Assembly: GCA_965153455.1 (NCBI GenBank)
Contig: OZ234504.1
Coordinates: forward strand, 3,038,001 to 3,102,000
Length of the DNA: 64,000 nucleotides
Direction of reading: 5' to 3'
Source of the DNA: Sphagnum compactum
Lineage: Eukaryota; Bryophyta; Sphagnopsida; Sphagnales
Positions 11,668 to 23,000 of the stretch are shown here, piece after piece. Under the pieces are notes generated by a model, which saw nothing but the letters and a program-made list of their open reading frames with translations, ran no database searches and was not told the DNA's origin. The position numbers and the translations under genes were made by a program. Numbering within the stretch: the stretch's first letter is position 1; every line of letters begins with the position of its first letter.

Positions 11668-13806
11668 ATGGAGACCTCTGAGCCTGCTCCGAAGCGTCCC
11701 TACAAAGCTGGAGCTCACAAGACGCCCTTCCAGACGAAACACGCCATATAATATGGACTTTCCATTACAGCCCGCGACCTGATGTCTTCTGAAGTTGTTG
11801 CTGTCCGCTGCCAATTTTGCATATGCTTTGGTCGCGAAGGCTCTTCTAAAAAATTGTTGACGACTTGGACATTCGAAGGACCTCCATTTCGAACCGATAA
11901 TTACACGCAGCACCTTCGCTTGAATCACAAAACTCGATGCGAAGAATACCAAGGGTTGGCACATTAGGAGAAATCGAAATATTTCGACGTCACTGTCAAG
12001 CACGCTGAAACTATATGCCATTACATCGAGCCCCAATCTGAAGCTATCACATTGACCGTCAGCAGCAGCATCGTTGATGTTGTGATTGGCGACATGCTCT
12101 GGCATCCAACCGACATGGAAGGGCAAACACGTGAAAACGCATTGTCTCTTTTTAAATGGAAGGAAGACGGTAGCTATCTCGTAGTGATCACCAAGTCAAA
12201 GCAATTCTTGCTAGCGACGCGTTATGTTGGACGTGGAATGTCGTTTGCCATGGCTGCAGATGCAATTCATGATGCAAAAGAGGTTTGCGACATTCCGAAG
12301 CTCGGCACTTGCAGCGATTACTTGGTTGCTTCCTACGCCAGAGTTGCATGTACCTTTTCGATTAAACACATTTCGCAAGTTCTATGCAGCAAATGGGCGT
12401 TTTCAGTGGCGTTTGACGCGTCAACCGACCTTCAGCAAACCTCTTGGGTTGATGTTCGCATTCGGTACTATTAGAATTCTGCTCTGGAAAACCTTCATCT
12501 GATTACTCTCCCATTTGCTGGTCGGCACACTGGCTTGGCCACGTTCGAGATGTTTGAGAAACTGTTTGACGCTGTCTGTCCTTTATGGAAAGACAAGTTG
12601 ATTGGTTGTTCTACGGACGGGGCAGCAAATATGATTGGGCGTCTTTCTGGAGTTGTGACACGGATCCAAAATGTTGTGAAGCCAAACTTCATGCGAGTGT
12701 GGTGTCTGTTGCATCAAATAGACATCATTATGCAGAAGGTTTACAAGCGAGTAGGCTGTAACTTTTACAAGACGCTTACCTCCATTATTTCGTTCTTGAG
12801 GCGCCAGAAGAACCTCGTTGAGGAAATGCAAGCCATCTGTCTGAACCTTTCAGCCACTCGGTGGGCTTCTATGTCGCGCATTGCTCGATTTCTGGTTGAG
12901 AAGCGATCGGAAATTGTAACATACTTTGGTGAAACGGAACCATCTGATCGTTTTGACCAGCTTCCAACTCCTGCTTTCTGGATCTTGATCTCTGTCATTA
13001 GCGAGATCTCAACGCATGTTAGTGAGTGCGTCGAGAGCTTGCAAGGTCGGCGTGTGACTTTACAGCAGCAAACGGCTGCCGTTCAATCACTGTTGGATTC
13101 TTTACAGCATTTTGCTTTCGTGGAACTCACACCCGATGATGACACTTTACCGGCCGTGCAGGACGTCGTCGTTATTGGGGAGAGGCAGGTCAGTTACGCT
13201 AACCTAAGGGGATTCATTCAAGATCAAGGCATCTTCACTAGCCAAATTCTTGATGCGCTAGAACCAGAAGAATGCACTGAAGTTCTGGATGCCGTTGGCG
13301 AAATCCTTCTGTCGATCGTCAACGGGTTGAGCTCAGTCGAGGCTTTGCGCAACGAAGTGAACGACACCAGTATCGATGGCATGTCTCCTTGCTTGCCGCA
13401 TGAACTGCTAGCGTTGAAACCACGCGACGTCGTTCAGTTAGTCCTAAAATTCCACGATCGACTGTCGGTTTCCTTGACTCAGAATTCCATTGATTTGATT
13501 GTGGATAAGCACAAGAAGCTTCTGAATGCCGTCAGCAAGGAGCCAAGGCTCCAAACTGCCTTGGCTTGTCACAGTGAGCAGACAGACTTCAGCGATGCTT
13601 GGAAGACCCCATCCATTAAGGACCGGTTTCCTGAGCTGATGGAGTTCTGTGGGGGCTTGGCTTTTCCTTTCCCCAACACGGCCACCGTTGAAAGCGATTT
13701 CTCAGTTTTGAAATGGGAAAAGGATCTACACCGATCGAATATTACTCCTTTTTCACTTGAAGGGATCTTACACTGCCGTCAGATTCGTTCTTTGCTGAAG
13801 AATTAG
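11668..13806 (+). pseudogene. hAT-like transposase, one frame interrupted by three stop codons
   Basis: One reading frame of 713 codons runs from the ATG at 11668 to the TAG at 13804. It is broken only by in-frame TAA (11749), TAG (11965) and TAG (12472), with no frameshift. In order: a basic N-terminus (PAPKRPYKAG), a CxxC...HxxxxH zinc-finger-like segment (CQFC and HLRLNH, 11806-11928), a first catalytic-type aspartate in FDASTD (about 12412), the hAT motif STDGAANMIGR (about 12610), a CxxH (CLLH, about 12702), an RW motif (SATRWASMSRI), and a C-terminal dimerisation region with PNTATVESDFSVLKWEKD (about 13672). The order and length fit the hAT superfamily. Each stop is one C-to-T change away from a glutamine codon. 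The largest uninterrupted piece is 12535-13806. Confidence 0.88.
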
Positions 13807-13932
13807 CAATGAAAGCCAATGATAGAAGAGATTTTTGAATAAATTTCGTATATTCCGTATTTTATTTCTGTAACGCGCCGTATTTTATTGAAAAACGAAA
13901 CATAGGGATTGTTCCGTAGATAGAGAGGCCTG

Positions 13933-13940
13933 GAAATAAA
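13933..13940. repeat. Right 8-bp target-site duplication of the hAT element
   Basis: GAAATAAA directly abuts the right terminal repeat and is identical to 11416-11423. Confidence 0.9.
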
Positions 13941-15500
13941 ATACAAGCGCACCCAAGAAATAAAACAAGAGGAGGAAAACACACCTCATTTGTGACGGAT
14001 GATGACCGATCTTTATTCTATAATGCATGATGGACAAGGCAATTCCATATAAACAAACCTACATAAACAAAAAACACAAAGAAAAGTCGGAAACAAAATG
14101 CACAACAACATAAGTGTGAGGGTGGATATAACACAGTGGAAAAGTGTGAAAGGCACATAACAATGGAGAAAACCGATGAAGGCACAAGGCAATGCAATGG
14201 AGAAAACAACCAAACAACTTGAATTTCATGATGGAAATATAACGCAACAAATTTTTATTAGCTTCAAATGACAAAAATCACTCCAAATTCAAAAACTTTT
14301 GCCTTGTTGCTTTGAAAATTGCAAAACAATCACCTTGCACATCACTTTGTTGAGGACATTGTTTATGGAGGTGTGGGGTGCAAACCTTTTGCACAAAGTT
14401 CTTGGTTCAATGACATAACCACAACAAGAATGATAACTACAACTTCCAAATATTATCATGTTTAATCATACATTTGCATAGTGACAAAATCATTAACATT
14501 AAGATTTGGGGTGACAAATTATGTGATTTCCTTGAACACATTATTATATGACATCGTCTTCAGATGACGATTACACATTCGTAATGGTGACCAAAATTTC
14601 TACCACCCCACACCTTAATATCATGGAATGGTCTTGTGTCTCATCCTTGCCTATTATGTTTGGTGTGTCCTATATGGCTCACCCTAATGGGTTTGTTTGG
14701 GACCTTTACCCAACATAAGGGGCATGGGCTTGGATTTTTTAAGGCTTCTAATTCCAATTTTGTGCATAAATTACATTTGCAAATAGGCTCGGTCTTGTAA
14801 TACGCTGCAGATTATGGTTAGATTGACCTCAACTGATTAAATAAAGGTCAATTACATGTTGGAATGGGCAAGAAGACCTTACATAACTAGCATTTTCTCT
14901 TGTTCATTCTGAAACACCAAAATACACACATAACCAAGCAGAGCATTAAAAGGAAAGTATGGCTGAAAATGGCTAACCCATTAATCAATTTAAATATGTC
15001 ATCTTGCTCTCAGGCAGATTAACAAGTTGTGTGTCCCTGCACACGGATGAGAAATCCATGAGGGAACACAATCATCCTTGAAGGCACTATTGTAGCCCAC
15101 TGATTTATTTTTTGGTGTAAAAAATATCACCATTTTTGTGAAAAATATTTTGGGAAATGAATATTTGGGCGCAAATTCCCTGCTTATGAAATGAAAAGGT
15201 GCTATAGTTTTTAAAAAAAACTTTCATATTTTGAATCTCGCCAAATTTGGCTAAACATACATATGGATGATTGCCACTTTGAGCAACATCACAAAATTGA
15301 AAAAATAAAAAAAATAGAAAAATTGAACCACTATTGTTGTAACGTTGTAGCCTGGTAAAAACACAACCAGGGAAAACAAAGTAAGAAAGGAAACGTGAAC
15401 TTTTTTGGGGGGAAAAGGATAAAAAAAAGGATTACATAAATAAATAAATAAATAATTACAATTAAAAAAATTAAAAAAATAGTGGCGACAAATTAAGTAA
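13941..15500. other. Intergenic DNA, nothing recognised
   Basis: AT-rich sequence between the hAT insertion and the AHA1-like promoter. Overlapping minus-strand frames at 14009-14274 and 15251-15598 are phenylalanine-rich by-products of A-rich DNA. No exon, tRNA or transposon end was seen. Confidence 0.6.
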
Positions 15501-15503
15501 GAT

Positions 15504-15617
15504 GGAACTGTTCTACAAGGGGAAGATTCTACACCACGTGGAACGTTCTGGTCCAAACTGAGCTTCCCCTTTATTGCAGTGAACATTCTAGGCCCCATCT
15601 AAAGAACATTCTAGACC
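15504..15617 (+). promoter_or_regulatory. Heat-shock element cluster with a G-box upstream of the AHA1-like gene
   Basis: Four exact GAAnnTTC dyads lie within about 95 bp: GAAGATTC (15522), GAACGTTC (15541), GAACATTC (15581) and GAACATTC (15604). The last continues as TAGA, approaching three inverted units. An imperfect dyad (GAACTGTTC, 15505) precedes them. CCACGTGG, a G-box, sits at 15534-15541. GAAnnTTC is the known heat-shock-factor binding unit. The cluster lies about 340-450 bp before the ATG of an Hsp90 co-chaperone gene, a known class of heat-shock-factor target. Confidence 0.8.
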
Positions 15618-15956
15618 CTTTAACTCACCGGTTCCAAACTTACGGAGAAGAAAGAAGAAAAACGTAGGTAACGTCAAATGAACAGCACAGGTCAATTAGC
15701 TTGCCAGTCAAAAAATTACTAATTATAGATGTGACCTACATGGATGGGTAACATCCGTTGGTGGAGAGATAGCATCCATTTAAGCGGAACATTAGGGTTC
15801 ATAATATTGTTGTTCGTGGATGAATACTGGATGGTTTTCTGTTCGCGCTTTGCCGCTTTTGCTATGTGACAAAAGAAAGGCGCGTGTTTTTGTTGTGGTG
15901 TTGGGAAGAATGCAAAAGCTTTTGCTGTGAAGGATTTTGCTTTGCTGCAGGTGGCG

Positions 15957-16589
15957 ATGGAGGAAGACGCAACAGATGCAGGCGGATCTTCAGCTATGGA
16001 GAAGGAGGAAGTGAAGAAAGCTTCTTCTTACAGGTACTGGGTTCGTACTGAGATGACTGGTGCTGCTCCGGCGCCTCTTCCAAGGAAGCTGACGGAAAGA
16101 GAGATGGTTGTTGGAAATGGGAAACCCTTGCCGCTAGGGTCGCTGTGGAACCAAGCGGGGACATGGGAGGAGAAAAGCCTCAACTCCTGGGCTTGGAAGC
16201 GTGTCAAGGATCTGTTACAAGGAGTAGAGCCCGTGGAGTTTGAAGATGGCAAGGCGCAGGTGGTGGAGGTTTCGAGCTGTAGTGGTGATGCTACGCTGGT
16301 GACGGTGAGACAGAAGAAGAGAGTAGGTTATTCTTTCGAGATTGATATGAAGGTGAAGATGGAGGTTTCCACGGACGAAGGTTTGAAGAAAGATGTGGAA
16401 GGAACCATGAAGGTACCTGAAGCTTGTTATGGTGAACTGGATGACCTGCAGCTTGAGATCTCTATTATGCAGTCGCAGATTGCCGACGCTGCCCAAAGGA
16501 GCAGGGTTACGCAGGCGCTTGTGGCTTCTTTTTTGCCAGCCATACGATGTAAGCTTGAACAGTTCGAGACAGAGCTCAAGGAAAGGTAA
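15957..16589 (+). CDS. AHA1-like activator of Hsp90 ATPase, N-terminal domain only
   Basis: Single exon of 210 codons plus stop. Proteins with this domain bind the middle domain of Hsp90 and stimulate its ATPase in the cytosol. After an acidic leader and SSYRYWVR, the domain begins near residue 62 with LGSLWNQAGTWEEKSLNSWAW, matching the conserved NxxxWHWxEKnxxxWA region. VRQKKRVGYSFEIDMKVKME and GELDDLQLEI follow. It ends with a helix containing LEQFETELKER. The C-terminal START/SRPBCC-like domain of full-length AHA1 is absent, and none was seen before 18.7 kb, so this resembles the short yeast Hch1 type. The ATG at 15957 is the first in frame. A TGCAG just before it could be the acceptor of a 5' UTR intron. 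The upstream heat-shock elements suggest stress induction. Confidence 0.85.
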   Translation: MEEDATDAGGSSAMEKEEVKKASSYRYWVRTEMTGAAPAPLPRKLTEREMVVGNGKPLPLGSLWNQAGTWEEKSLNSWAWKRVKDLLQGVEPVEFEDGKAQVVEVSSCSGDATLVTVRQKKRVGYSFEIDMKVKMEVSTDEGLKKDVEGTMKVPEACYGELDDLQLEISIMQSQIADAAQRSRVTQALVASFLPAIRCKLEQFETELKER

Positions 16590-17063
16590 TCGGCGTATGA
16601 CTCTTGCTGTTTGAGGACAGAAACGGTTTGAGTCATGTAGGGTTTGATCTTTTCTTCTACTTCTTTGAAAAGACCACTAAACATTCATTTTGCCAGCCCT
16701 TGGATTCTCGATGCAGGAATTTGGTATGGCAAGACATCTTTAGTATCTTTTGTTGCTGAACCTTTCAGGATGTGCATGATCAGTGAAGCTACTTCATATT
16801 CCATCTTAGAGCATATGCCTTTGCATGGAGTACTTGCTAGCAGGGTTCAGAGTCATGGTTTGGCTTTCATTTGTATGTCATTTTTTCATGTAGCCATCCA
16901 GTGCTGTTGAGGATATATCTAGGTGCTCAGATCTCCTTCAGCTTTAAGCATGGCTTTTCTCTAAGAGAGATGCTTAGCTTGCTGAAACTGGTGAACTGAT
17001 CCATTTTTATTTTGACACTTGGGGGCATTCAAACAATGGTAGTAGAACACCGAACAATGCCTC

Positions 17064-17099
<36 letters not shown>

Positions 17100-19700
17100 C
17101 TCTGTCTTGCAGGCTTTGAAAGAGGACACTGACATAATATCTGTGCTGGATTGTAAGAAGTCAGACCCTATCCTAGCATATGAAGTTTGTAAATGGTGGG
17201 GTGTCCCACATTAGCTTGTGATGAGCTTCTTCCTCTTTGTTTATCACTCAATCCATGTTTCTGATTTGAAGAATCTGTCTTCATTTTCTTTCTGATTGCT
17301 GGAGGCATGCCACAAGTTTGTAGCTTTTTGATTGTTTAGATGTCTGGAAACCACATGATATAGATAAGTTTAGGGTTGCTCATGCCTGAATGTGCTATCG
17401 TGACATTGAAGGAGTGTCTGCTGATGGCAAACAGATTAATTATGACACCACTGACTGAGAGTCCTTCCCTTGAAAACCCTTGTGAGAAAATCCAGCTGAA
17501 ACTTGTCAAAACTTTCATTATGAGTCTTCAGAGAGTGGTACTGGATGCAGAACTTTTAAAACTCTGCTCAAAGTGTTTTGTCATGAGAAGGGTTGCAAAG
17601 GCCTGGAAATGACTACTCTGTGACTTTGAAATCATGTGGTAAGAGTGGAGAGATTTAGTTGGGTTGTTAAAGTATTGCATCACAGCTGTGAGCTCTGATG
17701 GTTGATGCTTGTCAAGTATTTTTGTGTTCCCTCCTGACAACTGATTTTGAGAAGATCAGTAGCACAATTCATTCTCACCTACTTCTATGACATGTAAGTT
17801 TCATCTAAGGTTGAATCATCTGTGAGTATCAGAATGGATCTGAATGTATCCATACCCAAACAATGTTTGGATAGAATGGTTTTCAATTTTTGTGTGTAGC
17901 AGATGAAGGTCTATAGCATTTGCTTCACATCAGGTGCTTGTCATTGAGCAATTAAAAGCCGATAGGGTTTAACAGTATTTTACTCCCATCTTCTACCCTC
18001 TAATGATTCCCCTGTATCTTACTTGGGGGCTTGCACAATATTCAACAGCACTACTTGCACATTTCTATTGTTTTTTGGTTTGCTGTAAGCAATGCTCTTG
18101 TTCATCTGCATTTCACACTATGATACTCTCTACAATTTTCTGTTCTTAGTATAATGACCATATTTTGATGTAATATGCTTGAAGTTGGAAGTAGCAAGAG
18201 GTATGCTTTGAATTCTGATGAGTCTTCTATAGAGTTTCCATTATTTATTTGTTTTGTATATTTTCACGAGGGTTGATTTGTGTTGTAAGTTTTGAACTAA
18301 TTCAAGCAAGTTAAGTTTGGTCCTCACTAAAGATGCTGTTAGATTGGTGGTATTTGGAAAGAATTTGCATCTAGTTTTGGTGAATTTTCAGATTAAGATT
18401 TGGTAGTGAAAGTTTTCAACACTGAAGATAGAGATACCTTCTAATGAATGTGGAATGATTCTCCACTTGCTGTACCAATGCTGCTAACTAACTTGGCAAG
18501 TTTGTACATGTTTGTCATAACTGAATCACGGAAACAAATACAAGTAGAATGAATTCATCTACCAGAGCTTTATTTCAGTGTTAAATCAACAGTTGATGAA
18601 GGAATATGTTGTCAACATAGTTCTGTGGACAGTAAGTGCTCTTGAAGCATGGTGTAAACTTGAAATGTGTTCATCTAGTCCATTTCACAATATTCCAACC
18701 CTTCTTTCATAGGTTGCTAAAACAGTCATTGTAGGAAGAGAAATATGGAACAGAAGGTTTGTTTTCCAAAAGTTGACACTATTTTATATGTTAAAGATGT
18801 AAGATGTTTGCCACAACAATGCTTCACAGTAGATGAAATTGAAAGTTTTAGATGTGCCCTTACAAAGTGGAAGAACTTGTGGGGCACTTTGGAAAACCAG
18901 ATGCTTGCATGCCTGGGCGTTATGTAGGTTAAAGCTTGAGGTGAGGGCATCGCCAAAGTAAAGGTGAGTGAGGTGAGAGCCAAGCACGCGCCCAATCTTG
19001 GGAATGACCTTGCCCTTGAACCTTACATGGAGTAAAATTGATGCAAAAATCGGAAGGGGTGTCTTTATGTTCTGCATAAAGCTTGCTGTGAAATCAGAAT
19101 GCCCACTCACTCACAGGGCAAAGGAAATATTATGTGTTATAATGCGGCCTTGACAGACACTAGGGATTTTCTAAGAGGTTTTAGGAGTTCAAAAAAATAT
19201 GATCACATTATCAGTTTTTAACCTTCAAAGCATTCAAAACTCATTTCATAAGTAAATAAACATGTTGTCAACGAATTCAAAAAGACTACTGTAGTTGAAT
19301 AGTACGGTTGTTGGGTTTCAATGGAAAAATGATTTCATTTTGGAGATTTCATTTCAACAAAGAAAACATTCTCAAACATTTCAAAACATGTTTCATTTTC
19401 TTTCACAAAAAAATTCCTGCTCAAGGAAATTGCACATTATTAGACACCCTGAAAATACACTATGCATGTCTGCCAAGATCATTATGAAGGGGTTGATGAT
19501 CATGACTAAGAGACAAACAACTTGTCAACATTGCCATTTGTGTCCCCAAGTGAACCCAAAAAGAAACACAAACCCTGTCTGCTCTCAATGGCTAAACTAG
19601 GAGTCGGAATCGGCAAAACCTTGGCCGCTCTCTAGTACGAAGATGCATGGAAAGGGTAAGGTAATATTTTCCACTCTGTGAATACTTTTTTTTTTTTTTT
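16590..19700. other. 3' UTR and intergenic region between AHA1-like and presenilin genes
   Basis: No protein family was recognised here. The base composition of 16.6-18.8 kb is less extreme than in the gene deserts and looks like UTR or intron sequence. A CT tract ending in TTGCAG at 17108-17113 could be the acceptor of a 3' UTR intron. The 60-codon plus-strand frame at 18745-18927 and the minus-strand frames at 18726-19110 are unassigned. Confidence 0.45.
17067..17097. repeat. (CT)n microsatellite
   Basis: About 14 CT units, downstream of the AHA1-like gene. Confidence 0.9.
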
Positions 19701-19704
19701 TTTT
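19686..19704. repeat. Poly-T tract
   Basis: Nineteen consecutive T residues upstream of the presumed presenilin leader. Confidence 0.9.
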
Positions 19705-19719
19705 CTAGTGGGAAATTGC

Positions 19720-19930
19720 CAGGTAAAATGTCGCCCCCCTCTTTCTCCCCCAAAACTCCCACGTCCAGTTTCCACCAAACCCTAATAATGCTCAAGGATA
19801 GTCACCGACGATAGTGCTGCAAGGGTTGCAAGCCTTGAGTTCTTTTGGAAGGGGAAAAGGACGGGGCTGCATTATCCTTGGAAGCAAAATTGTTTTCCTG
19901 AAACCACTAGAACTTTGAGCTGCTTGCAAG
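19720..19930 (+). promoter_or_regulatory. Probable presenilin 5' UTR exon ending in a strong donor
   Basis: A GC-richer segment ends at GCAAG followed by GTAAGAG (donor at 19931-19932), a near-perfect plant 5' splice site. About 820 bp downstream lies the presenilin ATG, with no other ATG-initiated gene between. A 5' UTR intron is therefore likely. Its acceptor cannot be chosen by eye. Confidence 0.4.
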
Positions 19931-20011
19931 GTAAGAGTCACCTCCCTTAACTATTTTATTTCCCTCACATTCATTCCCATCTTCCAGTTGGCTTTTTGCG
20001 GACTCCCCACA

Positions 20012-20055
20012 GCGAGAGACAGAGACAGAGAGAAAGAGACAGAGTGTGTGTGTGA
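20012..20055. repeat. GA-rich and GT microsatellite tract
   Basis: Interrupted AGAGACAG units followed by (GT)5, inside the presumed 5' UTR intron of the presenilin gene. Confidence 0.8.
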
Positions 20056-20756
20056 TCATTTTTCTTTGCAGCAATATCTTGGATCTTTCAGAGTTGTATT
20101 GTTTTCCTGTGTTTTTTAAACTACTTGAGGAATGCTTATGAATGCCTGCTGCTGATTGTGTGCTTGGTAAATACACTCATTTGGGTCTTTATCACCTTGG
20201 ATTCATAGGGTTTTTGGTTAGGTTTACCTAGATGTTTCCTGCTTCATTTCCATGTATCAAGTGTAGAATTCAGTGTGATTTCTGCATGCTTGTTGTCTTG
20301 CATGTAGAAAAGAACAAAGTTTATGCATTCTGGTAAAAGGATTGTCCACTACAAGGAATCTTTTTTCGGTTAGGGTATTTGGAGATTTTATTTAGCTTCT
20401 GTGTTGAACTTTGTTGTTTCTCAATTCTTTTCTTCCAACCCTTTGTGTTGCTGACACAAAGAACTGTGAATTGTAGAGGACAGGTTTGAAGGCCGTTTCC
20501 CCCCCCAAAAGAAAGTATGGCCTAAACTTTGCTTTATCCATCTTGAATTGCGCCCTGGTAAGAGACTAAGAAGATTGCCAATCAATTGCAATTGACAAGA
20601 AATGGAGCTCAATGGGATCTATGGTATCTGAATCAGATATCTGGAGAGTTTTGCAGCAAGTTGTTGTAGACAAGACAACAGCAAGGGCAGGTGGAAATTG
20701 TGACAAGTTAGTGAAAATCTGGTCATAACTGTCATAAGCTCAAGTTTCAAGTGACC

Positions 20757-22166
20757 ATGGAGAAGGGGATTCTTGAGATGGTGGGAGGAGAGATCATTGG
20801 CATAGTCAGCCCAGTGTCAATTTGTATGCTTTTGGTGGTGCTTTTAGTTCATACTTTGACTCCTCATGGTTCTTCCACACCCGTGGCTACCATTGCTATG
20901 ATGATATATAATGAGCAGCCCAATGACTCTTTTGTTGAGAAGCTCAAGGGGGGGTTATTGAATGCCATTGTTTTTGTCTGCATTGTCATGGTTGTCACCT
21001 TTGTACTCGTTGGGTTATTCTACTTCCGGTTCACAAAGTGCCTCCGGGTATACATGGGTTTCTCAGCTTTTACAGTCCTGGCATGGATGGGTGGCATAGT
21101 AGCAGTCGAGTTGATCCAGTTCTTTTCAATCCCAATTGACATCATCACATTTGCGATATGCCTTGGGAATTTTGCAAGTGTTGGTGTGATGGCTGTTTTC
21201 TTCTGCCGAATGCCTATTGTGCTCACCCAAGGCTACCTTGTTGTCATTGGAATGCTTGTGGCATTCTGGTTCACAAAGCTTCCTGAGTGGACAACATGGA
21301 TTCTCCTCGTGGCTATGGCTATTTATGACATTGTTGCAGTGTTGGCCCCTGGAGGTCCCCTCAACATGCTTGTGGAGCTTGCCATTGCAAGGGATGAAGA
21401 TATTCCAGCACTCATCTATGAAGCCCGCCCAGTGCTCCCTCGGCAGATATCTGGACCTCCACCTATGTCTTCATCCCCAACACCAGCGCGAACAAGAAGA
21501 TGGAGCAACCGCTGGGCCCCTCGAAACCCTGGGGTTGGGAGGGGGAACTCTGGCTCAAATTCAGCAGCCTTGGACAATTTATGGACTTCCAATGGTCAAC
21601 CAACTAGTTTAATTACTGAGCCACCCTTAGCCCCAGAAGTAGGAATTATTGGCTCAAGGTTGGTCTCATCAACGGGGGATGCTGGAATGCTTAACTCGAT
21701 CTCCACAGTTGTTGCTGGACATCAGGCCACGGAATCAAATGTAGATGAGGATACTGTTCCATTGGTAAGTCATGGAACAAATAATTCTTCAACTGCAGCA
21801 GCATTGGATGGAATGGAATCAGGAACTGGAATGCGCTTCCAGGGTTCTGATCAGGGTGGATCAGAGAGTGAGGATGAGGGACTTGGGCTCGGGGTTTCTG
21901 GTGCAGTCAAGCTTGGGCTTGGGGACTTCATATTTTACAGTGTGTTGGTAGGGCGGGCAGCAATGTATGATTTGATGACAGTTTATGCATGCTACCTTGC
22001 AATCATAGGAGGGCTTGGTGCAACACTCATCTTGCTTGCAGTCTGGCGGCGGGCACTACCAGCTTTGCCGATATCTATCTCATTAGGCGTGGTATTCTAT
22101 TTCTTGACTCGCCTTATCCTGGATCCATTTGTTGTTGACCTTGCTACACACCTTATCGTTTTTTGA
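20757..22166 (+). CDS. Presenilin, intramembrane aspartyl protease (single exon)
   Basis: A 469-residue multipass membrane protein, the expected catalytic subunit of a gamma-secretase-type complex in endomembranes. Residue numbers run from the ATG at 20757. Several hydrophobic segments precede the first catalytic motif YD (MAIYDIVAVLAPGG, Asp191) in TM6. A hydrophilic loop of about 155 residues rich in Ser, Pro and Gly follows (about 228-383). Next come GLGD (Asp390) in TM7 and the PAL motif (PALPIS, 435-440) near the C-terminus. Both catalytic aspartates and PAL are intact, so the protein is predicted active. A GTG six bases upstream is in frame but the ATG is the natural start. The lack of introns in the coding region agrees with what I remember of plant presenilins. 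Plant presenilins have also been given roles outside proteolysis, so the substrate is unknown. Confidence 0.95.
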   Translation: MEKGILEMVGGEIIGIVSPVSICMLLVVLLVHTLTPHGSSTPVATIAMMIYNEQPNDSFVEKLKGGLLNAIVFVCIVMVVTFVLVGLFYFRFTKCLRVYMGFSAFTVLAWMGGIVAVELIQFFSIPIDIITFAICLGNFASVGVMAVFFCRMPIVLTQGYLVVIGMLVAFWFTKLPEWTTWILLVAMAIYDIVAVLAPGGPLNMLVELAIARDEDIPALIYEARPVLPRQISGPPPMSSSPTPARTRRWSNRWAPRNPGVGRGNSGSNSAALDNLWTSNGQPTSLITEPPLAPEVGIIGSRLVSSTGDAGMLNSISTVVAGHQATESNVDEDTVPLVSHGTNNSSTAAALDGMESGTGMRFQGSDQGGSESEDEGLGLGVSGAVKLGLGDFIFYSVLVGRAAMYDLMTVYACYLAIIGGLGATLILLAVWRRALPALPISISLGVVFYFLTRLILDPFVVDLATHLIVF

Positions 22167-23000
22167 ACCAAACTTTGGAACTGCAGAAGTGACAGAAACA
22201 CACATGATTGAAATGTTCAATCTTGTAACCAATGCTTGCTTGTTCTCTGACAGAGTGGTTTTATTTTCACCATGAGTCAAGTAAAGGGGTCAAGGTTTTA
22301 TGTCATATCATGTACATAACATAATTTTAGTGGAGGATATCCACTCATCCACTCTCAGTACAAATTGTTTGCAAATTAGTCACTGTGAAAGATCTGTATC
22401 TGGTGTCTATCCTGTTTTCATGTATCGAGCTCTGTATGCTTTTTTCTTTCCTTTTTCTGTCCATTGTAAGTCCTGAACTGGGGAGACACATCTTTCCCAG
22501 TTTGATCCGTGTTATCATCTACTGCACAACACAACCGTGAAACATCTAAGTTGTGTATCTGAGCTAAGCTCGGATTACTGTACCCTCCATGAAATAGAAA
22601 ATGTTATACTAGGAACTGTCTTATGTCTTTTATAAATACATTACATGCTCGGTTTTCTTGTGGTTGTCTCACTACTTGAACATAGAGAATGCGGGTGGGT
22701 GCTTAAATCACTGGATATTATGATAGGCCTACTTGATCACTTACATGAACATGCTAGAAGCTACTTGTGATACACAAATCCCCCCTTCCTAATTGTAATT
22801 TATTGGCAAAACACATGTTGACAGATGTAATTGTAGAAGAGTATGCATTTTTCCAACTGCAACGTTGTTCCCTCCAGTTCCTTCCAGTTTAACTGGAGGG
22901 AAGACAAACAGGGCAAACCATAACCCTTTGAAAAGGTTAAAGCATTTCTTTACAGCATGAAGGATAAAATATCTAGACTGTCACCAACTGCACAAGTGAT
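22167..23000. other. Presenilin 3' UTR and spacer
   Basis: Untranslated sequence with no recognised gene, leading into the tRNA. CTCCAGTTCCTTCCAGTTTAACTGGAG (22873-22899) contains the inverted pair CTCCAGTT/AACTGGAG, a possible hairpin. Confidence 0.5.

Larger units (their letters stand above)
11424..13932 (+). mobile_element. hAT-type DNA transposon, full length, 2,509 bp
   Basis: The ends are imperfect terminal inverted repeats: CATGCCTCTCTATATACGGA at the left and CAGGCCTCTCTATCTACGGA read inward from the right, 18 of 20 matching. Both sides carry the 8-bp direct repeat GAAATAAA (11416-11423 and 13933-13940), the target-site length of hAT elements. The interior is visibly richer in GC than the flanks and encodes a hAT-like transposase with three stops. 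The complete ends and matching target-site duplication suggest a fairly recent insertion. If a related transposase exists elsewhere in the genome, the element could still be mobilised in trans. Confidence 0.92.

Noticed and set aside
11584-12126. 180-codon minus-strand frame in the hAT element
   Set aside because: It is the antisense shadow of the transposase frame, with no recognisable domain.
18726-19110. Minus-strand frames with RFKGKVIPKIGRVLGSH
   Set aside because: Two overlapping frames are open over the same GC-richer stretch and neither resembles a known protein or has clear splice sites.
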